A DNA stretch of 11,357 nucleotides from Baffinella frigidus (Eukaryota; Cryptophyceae; Cryptomonadales; Baffinellaceae), in assembly GCA_026770585.1 (NCBI GenBank), contig MU646333.1, positions 417,863-429,219 of the forward strand, in the 5' to 3' direction. This document shows, one piece after another, positions 6,390 through 11,293 of the stretch (the first letter of the stretch is position 1; every line of letters starts with the position of its first letter). Made by a program: the position numbers and the translations under genes. The notes below the pieces were generated by a model, which saw only the letters and a list, made by a program, of their open reading frames with translations, was not told the DNA's origin and did no database searches.

Positions 6390-7088
6390 GTGAGACTGAT
6401 GGTGGAGAAGAGTGAGGTAGAGGGGCGTCTGATGTCTGAGAACAGAGAATTGGAGGGGCGTCTGTTGTCGGAAACACGGATTTTGGAGGAGCGTCTGTTG
6501 TCGACAACCACAGAGCTGGAGGGGCGTTTCAAGGCTGTGAAGCAAGAAGGGGAGGAAGGGATGAGGGCATCAAAGCAACATGGGGAGGAAGGACTCAAGG
6601 CAGCGAAGCAAGAAGGGGAGGAGCGTCTATTGTCGGAAACAACAGCTCTGAAGGAGCGTCTGTTGTCTGAGAAACGAGAGCTGGTGGCGTCTTTCGAGCG
6701 TGAGCGGGAAGAATTGGAGGCGCGTCTATTGTCGGAAACTGGAGAAGTGGAGGGGCGTCTTTTGTCGGAAAAGGGAAAGTGGGAGGGGCGTCTTTTGTCG
6801 GAAACCAGAGAGTGGGAGGAACGTCTATTGTCGGAAACCAGCGCGCTCGAATCGGAGAAGCGAACCCTCGAGTCGGAAAAGAGGGACATCGAGGCGCGAC
6901 TCCTCACGCAGCTCCAAACCCTGGAGGGGGAGAAGCGGGAGCTGGAGGCTGAGAAGCGGGGGATCGAGGGGGAGAAATTGCAGATCCAAGGGGCGAAACG
7001 CGCGGTTGAGGCGAAGCTGGTGGCGGTCGAGCTGGATATGGGCGCGGGGACGCGAGAGGTTGAAGGACACCTCGCGTTGGAGATCGAG
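6390..7088 (+). CDS. Hendecad-to-heptad coiled-coil exon (233 codons)
   Basis: Opens VRLMVEKSEV after CCAG, then thirteen 11-mers such as EGRLLSETRIL, EEGLKAAKQEG and EGRLLSEKGKW. The pattern then changes: ESEKRTL and ESEKRDI (heptads), one 11-mer EARLLTQLQTL, then four heptads EGEKREL, EAEKRGI, EGEKLQI and QGAKRAV, and a less regular tail ending EGHLALEIE. The switch from 11- to 7-residue period implies a change of supercoil along the rod. The donor GAG|GTCCCT at 7089 is weaker than others but is repeated exactly in the partial copy ending at 7308. The open frame continues into poly-S from the CTT repeat, which I regard as intron. Probably structural; no named family recognised. Confidence 0.78.
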
Positions 7089-7109
7089 GTCCCTCCCTCC
7101 CGCAGAACG

Positions 7110-7146
7110 TCTTCTTCTTCTTCTTCTTCTTCTTCTTCTTCTTCTT
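7110..7146. repeat. (CTT)n microsatellite, about 12 units
   Basis: Pure CTT repeat between the end of the 6390 exon and the partial copy of that end at 7262. In the sense strand it is a strong polypyrimidine tract; read through, it encodes poly-serine. Confidence 0.97.
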
Positions 7147-7261
7147 GTTTATTACTCTCACGCCTCGTGATGAGTCATCCAAAAGTTTATGCGCGCAGAA
7201 CCCACCACTCTGCCCCGCTCTGTCCTTGGAGCCATGTATAGGATGCAAACTTCCGTGGGGG

Positions 7262-7308
7262 ATGCGGGGACGCGAGAGGTTGAAAGACGGCTTGCGTTGG
7301 AGAGCGAG
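7262..7308 (+). pseudogene. Partial copy of the 3' end of the 6390 exon
   Basis: GCGGGGACGCGAGAGGTTGA and what follows match 7042-7088 with few changes (AGTREVERRLALESE against AGTREVEGHLALEIE), 220 bp downstream. It ends at the same GAG|GTCCCTCCC donor-like context. A possible acceptor TGTATAG ends at 7241, but entering there gives phase 1 and does not match the phase-0 donor at 7088. It is either an alternative or decayed exon copy, or part of the intron. Confidence 0.5.
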
Positions 7309-7444
7309 GTCCCTCCCGCGGAAGCCAATCAACCTTGAACCCTGAACCCTAAACACTCAACCCTAAACCCTAAACCCGAAACACCCAACCCTCAAAACTC
7401 ACCCTAAACCCTCAAACCTGAACCCTAAGCAATAAATCCTAACC

Positions 7445-7497
<53 letters not shown>

Positions 7498-7579
7498 ACC
7501 CCAAACCCCAAACCCCAAACACTAAACCCTACACCCTACACCCTAAACACTAAACACTAAACACTAAACCCCAAAGCAG
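7309..7579 (+). other. Telomere-repeat intron 3' part
   Basis: From the GTCCCT donor to the acceptor CCAAAGCAG. The middle contains eight exact CCCTCAA heptamers (7443-7498), then CCCCAAA, then CCCTACA and AACACTA variants. The real intron may start at 7089 if the copy at 7262-7308 is skipped. Confidence 0.6.
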
Positions 7580-7640
7580 GTGGGACAGGCTCTGGCTCTG
7601 GAGCTGCAGGAAGTCCGTGCCCAGCTGAGCGGCGCACCTG
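7580..7640 (+). CDS. Candidate exon VGQALALELQEV, copy 1
   Basis: AG at 7578-7579 opens GTG GGA CAG in phase 0, matching the phase of the 7088 donor. The residues are VGQALALELQEVRAQLSGAP, with amphipathic spacing. The downstream GT seen in the next two copies is missing here (CCTGCTACACG), so how it ends is unclear. It is followed by short CACTAAA heptamers and the near-identical copy at 7680. Confidence 0.5.
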
Positions 7641-7679
7641 CTACACGCCCCAAACACTAAACACTAAACCCTCAACCAG

Positions 7680-7750
7680 GTTGGACAGGCGCTGGCGCTG
7701 GAGCTGCAGGAAGTGCGGGATCAGCTCAGCGGCGCGCCTGCTGCCTGCCG
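7680..7750 (+). CDS. Candidate exon VGQALALELQEV, copy 2
   Basis: CAACCAG|GTT opens a frame matching copy 1 except R/D and the tail: VGQALALELQEVRDQLSGAP then AAC. The frame meets GTAGGC at 7751, which can serve as a donor and would otherwise be a stop (TAG). The differences from copy 1 at nucleotide level are largely third-position, suggesting that both were once translated. Whether one or both are used in the mRNA is unknown. Confidence 0.5.
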
Positions 7751-7804
7751 GTAGGCCTAAACCCTGAACCCTAAACCCTAGACCATTAACCCTTAACGAC
7801 AACG

Positions 7805-7832
7805 GAGCGTGATCAGCTGAGCGGCGCGCCTG
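7805..7832 (+). pseudogene. Partial third copy (ERDQLSGAP)
   Basis: GAGCGTGATCAGCTGAGCGG continues to CGCGCCTG|GTACGC, matching the RDQLSGAP end of copy 2 with a good GT donor, but no AG acceptor precedes it (only CCCTTAACGACAACG). Probably a truncated duplicate, or the true 3' end of the exon with its beginning lost. Confidence 0.45.
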
Positions 7833-8224
7833 GTACGCCCGCCCCCTCCAACACACCGTGCCACGAGGGTTGAGGGTTGAGAGTGCGGGGCGTTTTTTTT
7901 TTTCCCAGTACATCTCACCCACTACCCCCCTCACACAAGGGGCAGGGACGTTGGAACACCCTCCGTTGCGTCCTGTATAAGTACATTCTACCACCATACC
8001 ATATGTGTGCTATACACTACATAGTGCAGTGTTATGTGACCACACGCGTTCCACTGAATGTCGGCACTCTCACCACTCCACATCTGATCCGTAACAATCC
8101 ATACAATCTCACTCTCAGGAGATGCACAGCCATATCATTCACCCCACCATCCATGAAGCTCGAAAACGTGCGAGGGATTTCGTGAATAACCCACAGGTGA
8201 ATAACCCATAAGACCCGCTTGCAG
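7833..8224 (+). other. Intron-like stretch without recognised gene
   Basis: Starts GTACGCCC after the ERDQLSGAP copy and ends CGCTTGCAG. It contains a T10 run before CCCAG at 7906-7910 and some AT-richer sequence. At 8173-8192 a 20-bp block is the exact reverse complement of 3317-3336. No coding pattern seen. Confidence 0.45.
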
Positions 8225-8347
8225 TGAGGCGGTGGCGCGGGCACTGGACATGCCTCCTTCGTCAATCCACCGGAGGGGGAAGACCACGCGTCCCGCTATG
8301 CTGGAAGCCGCTGTACGTTCCTGGAAAGAACATGTGCAGGCTGCGAG
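8225..8347 (+). CDS. Candidate exon with SWKEHVQAA motif (123 nt)
   Basis: Acceptor CTTGCAG ends at 8224 and donor GCGAG|GTACGTG starts at 8348, giving a 123-nt exon that begins and ends in phase 2. In frame it reads EAVARALDMPPSSIHRRGK, then TTRPAMLEAAVRSWKEHVQA. It is not hendecad-type; the WKEHVQ core looks like a short amphipathic helix. The second half is duplicated at 8461-8514 and 8693-8746 with the motif kept (AMLEDVVRSWKEHVQ, AMLKDAVWSWKEHVQ), evidence that the frame is real. I do not recognise the family. Confidence 0.6.
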
Positions 8348-8460
8348 GTACGTGCCACCAACAACCTGAAACAGCTTACACCGGGGTTTTCCAGAACAGC
8401 CATCTATTTACCCCCCTAGGAAACCGCAGGGTCACTAGGGATGTCCTACCGTAGGGTCCT

Positions 8461-8514
8461 CGCTATGCTGGAGGATGTCGTGCGTTCCTGGAAAGAGCAT
8501 GTGCAGCGTGCAAG
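8461..8514 (+). CDS. Second copy of the SWKEHVQ exon
   Basis: Matches 8294-8347 and encodes AMLEDVVRSWKEHVQRA. It ends GCAAG|GTGCGTG, a good donor in the same phase, followed by the same intron start (GTGCCACCAACAACCTGAA). Its upstream part is replaced by a palindrome-like block (GTCCTACCGTAGGGTCCT), and no clear acceptor is visible, so it may be a 5'-truncated copy. Confidence 0.45.
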
Positions 8515-8671
8515 GTGCGTGCCACCAACAACCTGAAGTAGCTTAAACCGGGTTTTCCAAGGACGGGTTCCCCTCAATATTTGAAGGTGTACACCTTAAA
8601 ATGTTCAAGCCGTCTATTCACCCCCCTAGGAAAACGCTATGCTCCTAGGGATGTCCTACCGTAGGGTCCTA

Positions 8672-8746
8672 CGGAAGAGAGACGACGCGTCCCGCGATGC
8701 TGAAGGATGCCGTGTGGAGCTGGAAGGAGCACGTACAGACTGCAAG
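8672..8746 (+). pseudogene. Third copy of the SWKEHVQ exon, donor lost
   Basis: Encodes TRPAMLKDAVWSWKEHVQ and includes the ACGCGTCCCGC leader of the first copy, but the donor GT is CT (GCAAG|CTACGG). It is preceded by the same CCTAGGGATGTCCTACCGTAGGGTCCT-type block as copy 2. Probably inactive, or the last exon part before a read-through. Confidence 0.45.
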
Positions 8747-8938
8747 CTACGGGGGAGGGCTAGGTGGTTTCTTGGAGCCCTTTTTACCCATATCCTGCGT
8801 TTACTTTTCCATCAAAGTCGATTGTGTGTGGGCATTTCCGGCAACTTTTGCCGATTTCAAGGGAAAATGATAGATGGACGCAGGGCGTAAAATTACATGT
8901 AGCTCTCCCGCGTAGAGGTGTGTGGCCAGCCGTGGGCC
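8747..8938. other. No gene recognised
   Basis: Unique-looking sequence between the third SWKEHVQ copy and the fold-back element. Short open frames show no repeat register or splice support. Confidence 0.5.
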
Positions 8939-9107
8939 GAATCTCATCCGGACGAGTTTTCATAATGGATACGATTTCGGGGCTCTCCGATCCGATTCTG
9001 GTGTATCATAAGGCTCTCACTCAAGTCTAGACAGACGACTGCCTTATGTCTACCCTTAAGATACACCAAAATCGTATTCATTATGAATTCTCGGCGGGAT
9101 TAAATCC
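8939..9107. mobile_element. Fold-back MITE-like element (about 169 bp)
   Basis: The arm CGAGTTTTCATAATGGATAC (from 8953) pairs with its near reverse complement ending at 9093, and an inner arm pairs GGTGTATCATAAGGC with GCCTTATG...ATACACC. The left terminus CTCATCCGGACGAGTTTT is shared with 4642-4820, so they are related at the ends but differ inside. Confidence 0.8.
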
Positions 9108-9179
9108 AGCCGAGCGCGACCGTGCAAGCCAGTAGGGGCGGGTGAAGTGACCACTCACCCCCCACACCCGTTCCACCTA

Positions 9180-9270
9180 GTCGCTTTACAAACGATGAAA
9201 TACCAAGCACGTGCGGCGCAGGTTTGCGCATTGAAACCTCCGAAAGGCAACTGAGTGTTGACTTTCGTGA
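9180..9270. repeat. 90-bp direct repeat, copy 1
   Basis: Nearly identical to 9421-9510; the only cluster of differences is around 9211-9216. Contains GTGCGGCGCAG|G and ends in GAGTGTTGACTTTCGTGAC, which is itself repeated at 9271-9289. Likely an intron 3' segment duplicated with its acceptor. Confidence 0.85.
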
Positions 9271-9420
9271 CGAGTGTTGACTTTCGTGACGCAGGTTCGA
9301 GGCGGCGAGGACCGGCTAATTAGAGGGGTTTCTGAAAACACAGCTATTCCTTTCCCAGCACGACACGCAGAAGGTGTGGTGACGAGACTGCCCTGTGCGG
9401 CGCAGATTCGAGGCGCTGTG

Positions 9421-9510
9421 GTCGCTTTACAAACGATGAAATGCCCTGAACGTGCGGCGCAGGTTTGCGCATTGAAACCTCCGAAAGGCAACTGAGTGTT
9501 GACTTTCGTG
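9421..9510. repeat. 90-bp direct repeat, copy 2
   Basis: Second copy of 9180-9270. It directly precedes the acceptor GTGCAG of the exon at 9517. Related CAG|RTTCGAGGCG borders occur at 9294 and 9407 and lead into frames that stop quickly, so those look like dead acceptor copies. Confidence 0.85.
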
Positions 9511-9516
9511 GTGCAG

Positions 9517-9590
9517 GTTCGAGGCGCTGTGGGCGGTGCATTCCCTCCTGGTCGACAAACTCCGTCAGCGCACTGGCGCCCGCCGGTCGG
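9517..9590 (+). CDS. Candidate exon FEALWAVHSLLVDKLRQRTG, copy 1
   Basis: Acceptor GTGGTGCAG ends at 9516. After one base the frame reads FEALWAVHSLLVDKLRQRTG then ARRSA, a hydrophobic/basic amphipathic helix. From AVHSLL onward it is duplicated at 9741-9799 with mainly silent changes (CTG/TTG, AAA/AAG, CGT/CGC, CAG kept), good evidence for this frame. The donor is not obvious: the frame runs into a CTT microsatellite. Function unrecognised. Confidence 0.5.
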
Positions 9591-9593
9591 CCT

Positions 9594-9652
9594 CTCTTCT
9601 TCTTCGTCTTCTTCGTCTTCTTCTTCTTCTTCTTCTTCTTTCTTTTTCTTTG
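9594..9652. repeat. (CTT)n-type microsatellite
   Basis: CTT and CGTCTT units run into T-rich sequence, followed to about 9712 by CTCTT/CTTCT-rich DNA. Located between the two copies of the VHSLLVDKLRQRTG exon. Confidence 0.95.
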
Positions 9653-9740
9653 TATCATTGGTCTGCTCTTCTCTGCTCCTCTCTTCTCCTCTTCTTCTTC
9701 TCCTTCTTTATCACCCTCCGATTCTTTTGAACAGCGCACC

Positions 9741-9800
9741 GGTGCATTCCCTCTTGGTCGACAAGCTCCGCCAGCGCACCGGGCCCCGAAGGTCCGCCCT
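9741..9800 (+). CDS. Candidate exon VHSLLVDKLRQRTG, copy 2
   Basis: Matches 9534-9592 and keeps the residues VHSLLVDKLRQRTGPRRSA. Synonymous differences dominate, implying that both copies were under protein-level constraint. There is no AG at its left border (GCGCACCG|GTGCATT), so the usable part may begin elsewhere. The frame continues open to about 9920 but into palindromic element sequence. Confidence 0.4.
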
Positions 9801-9857
9801 TCCCCTCAACACCCAACACCCTTCGCTCCTAAATACACCACTAGTCGAAAAAACCCT

Positions 9858-10000
9858 GGAAAGTTTGGTAGTTTCTTCTACGGCATTGCCTAGGACCTCC
9901 TACCGTAGGCCAAAATCCTAGGATATTTTGGTCCTAGGAGCCCTACGGCCTACGGTAGGTAGGTCCTACCTAAATCCGTAGGGAAACTACCGAACTTTCC
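9858..10000. mobile_element. Fold-back element related to 1649-1808
   Basis: Arms of about 54 bp (9858-9911 and 9947-10000) pair with several mismatches and an indel. A smaller near-palindrome (CCAAAATCCTAGGATATTTTGG-like, around 9910-9931) sits in the loop. It shares CCTAGGACCTCCTACCGTAGGCC with the left arm of 1649-1808, so they belong to one family. Confidence 0.8.
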
Positions 10001-10314
10001 GGGAGTTTCCCTATGAACACTCCTCGCTTCGCTCTACAACACTCCTCGCGTCCAAATACACCACTCCGCACTTCTGAATATGGTATTCCAGGGTCGCCCT
10101 TTGAGCCATTGGGTCGCCCTTGGAGCCGTTTTCTCGAAGGATGGCAGAGAGGATCAGCGGGGCGGCAGACGGGTTAAAACTACGATGTTTTCATATATTT
10201 TTTTTGAAACGTGGAGCTGAGCAGAGCGTCCCACCCCGGATTCAGGATGGAGAAGCAAGGCGGGTTGTTGGTTTGCTGGTGGCACTGAGCTAACAAAGGC
10301 TCATAACCCTGCAG
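10001..10314. other. No gene recognised; small repeats
   Basis: Holds an imperfect 20-bp duplication at 10091-10127 (GGGTCGCCCTTTGAGCC and GGGTCGCCCTTGGAGCC), a T9 run near 10200, and at about 10244 a decayed look-alike of the next exon start (GGATGGAGAAGCAAGG against GGATGGAAACGCAAGG) that soon hits a stop. Confidence 0.5.
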
Positions 10315-10405
10315 GATGGAAACGCAAGGGGCGTTGCTGGACGTGCTGAGAGCCGCGCGAGCATCCTCCCCGCCTTCTCGCTGGAGCTGCGTGCACGACC
10401 ACCAG
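10315..10405 (+). CDS. Candidate exon METQGALLDVLRAAR with possible GC donor
   Basis: Acceptor ACCCTGCAG ends at 10314. The frame METQGALLDVLRAARASSP follows, then PSRWSCVHDHQ, ending CACCAG|GCAAAC. In another frame the second half reads LPAFSLELRARPP, and since the later copies keep PAFSRELRARP that frame may be the true one, with the ATG frame then accidental. The 39-bp second half (10367-10405) is copied at 10696, 10816 and 10916. Low certainty on frame, moderate on exon location. Confidence 0.35.
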
Positions 10406-10501
10406 GCAAACCCCTACACCCTCAATTCTGAACCCCGTAGCTCACCAGGCTAGCAACTGCGCGCCCTCGCCTTGGAAAGCGGGTGCTTCGAGGCCCACGA
10501 G

Positions 10502-10653
10502 CTTATCTCCAAAAAGGGATTTTTAAATTCGTTTTCTTAAGTCAATTCCTGTACAAATTCGTCAACGTATTCTTTTCTCTGCGCATAAGTTGACAAATTT
10601 GAAGGGGGGTTGACTTAAGAAAACGAATTTAAAAATCCCTTTTCTGAGATAAG
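10502..10653. mobile_element. Fold-back element, 44-bp arms (42/44)
   Basis: 10502-10545 pairs with 10610-10653 with only two mismatches. The loop holds GTACAAATTCGTCAACG and CATAAGTTGACAAATT, related to the isolated sequence at 4261-4313 (TCAACTTATGGGCAAATT...CTTAAGTCAAC...TACAAAT), which may be a decayed relative. Confidence 0.88.
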
Positions 10654-10692
10654 AGCGTACTCTGTCGGGATATTGAGGAGAGGAGATGGCGC

Positions 10693-10733
10693 CTCCCCGC
10701 CTTTTTTGGGGGAGGTACGTGCGCGCCCATCAG
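10693..10733 (+). pseudogene. Degenerate copy of the PAFSRELRAR segment
   Basis: CTCCCCGCCTT then T-rich and GGGGGAGGTACGTGCGCGCCCATCAG|GCAACC. Resembles 10364-10405 with changes in the middle. It keeps the CAG|GCAA border and is followed by degenerate heptamers (CTACACCCTCAAC). Confidence 0.5.
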
Positions 10734-10812
10734 GCAACCTTAGATTCTACACCCTCAACTCAAAACCATGAACCGTAAAAACTCAGCCCAGATCCTGAAC
10801 CGCAAAATCACC

Positions 10813-10849
10813 CTCCCCGCCTTCTCGCGGCATCGTGCACGCCCACCTG
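10813..10849 (+). pseudogene. Degenerate copy of the PAFSRELRAR segment
   Basis: CTCCCCGCCTTCTCGCGGCA continues TCGTGCACGCCCACCTG. The border reads CTG|GAAAAC, where the other copies have CAG|GCAAAC, so the donor-like GC has become GA. Followed by TACACCC heptamers. Confidence 0.5.
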
Positions 10850-10913
10850 GAAAACTCCTACACCCTACACCCTCTGAGTAGTTTATGGGCGCGGCCCTTG
10901 CTTTGTGGGAGGG

Positions 10914-10951
10914 GGTCCCCGCCTTCTCGCGGGAGCTGCGTGCACGACCAG
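10914..10951 (+). CDS. Copy of the PAFSRELRAR segment, best preserved
   Basis: TCCCCGCCTTCTCGCGGGAG continues CTGCGTGCACGACCAG|GCAACC. In the frame VPAFSRELRARP it is charged and helix-like, matching the style of the core protein better than the alternative frame of the first copy. No clear acceptor lies just upstream. The possible donor is GC. Followed by a long heptamer array. Confidence 0.35.
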
Positions 10952-10957
10952 GCAACC

Positions 10958-11171
10958 CTGCACCCTCAACCCTCAACCCTCAACCCTTCACATCCTACAC
11001 CCTACGCCCTGCACAGTCAACCCTCAACCCTCAACCGTACACCCTACACCCTGCACCCGACACCCTGCACCCTACACTCTACACTCTACAACACACACCC
11101 TACACCATACACCCTACACCCTACACCCTACGCCCTACACCCTACACCCTACACCCTAAACCCTCAACCCT
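10958..11171. repeat. Telomere-like heptamer array, CCCTACA-dominated
   Basis: Starts with CCCTCAA units, then becomes dominated by CCCTACA with CCCTGCA and CCATACA variants, ending CCCTAAACCCTCAACCC. Seven-base spacing is kept throughout. It probably forms an intron between the segment at 10914 and the candidate exon at 11183. Confidence 0.9.
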
Positions 11172-11182
11172 GCGTGTGGTAG

Positions 11183-11225
11183 ATGCAAGGAGGTGGAGAT
11201 GAGGGCGGAGGCACATCGCTGTCTC
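11183..11225 (+). CDS. Weak candidate coiled-coil exon
   Basis: After TGTGGTAG at 11175-11182, one frame reads CKEVEMRAEAHRCL and ends CTC|GCAAAC, the same GCAAAC border seen at 10406. The CK-x-EVE wording resembles ECKTREVE at 5411-5434. Short, and supported only by position after a heptamer array and by composition. Confidence 0.3.
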
Positions 11226-11293
11226 GCAAACCCGGAACCCTTACATGTACAAAAACACCTTTAGCCATATCTGAGCGTGCGGTGGAAGCAGGG

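Noticed and set aside
6227-6907. Minus-strand open frame encoding repeated FRVWGLGFGVWG-like and SDNRRSS-like peptides
   Set aside because: The G/W/F-rich half is only the reverse strand of the 7-bp telomere-like intron (7 bp x 3 gives a 7-residue repeat). The S/R-rich half is the antisense of the hendecad exon. No independent signal.
6904-7356. Minus-strand frame with poly-lysine and proline-rich stretches
   Set aside because: The poly-K is the antisense of the CTT microsatellite; the remainder lies opposite the exon end.
10835-11182. Frames of HPTPYTLHPTPYTL type at the right end
   Set aside because: Direct translation of the CCCTACA heptamer array; periodic DNA, not a protein family.
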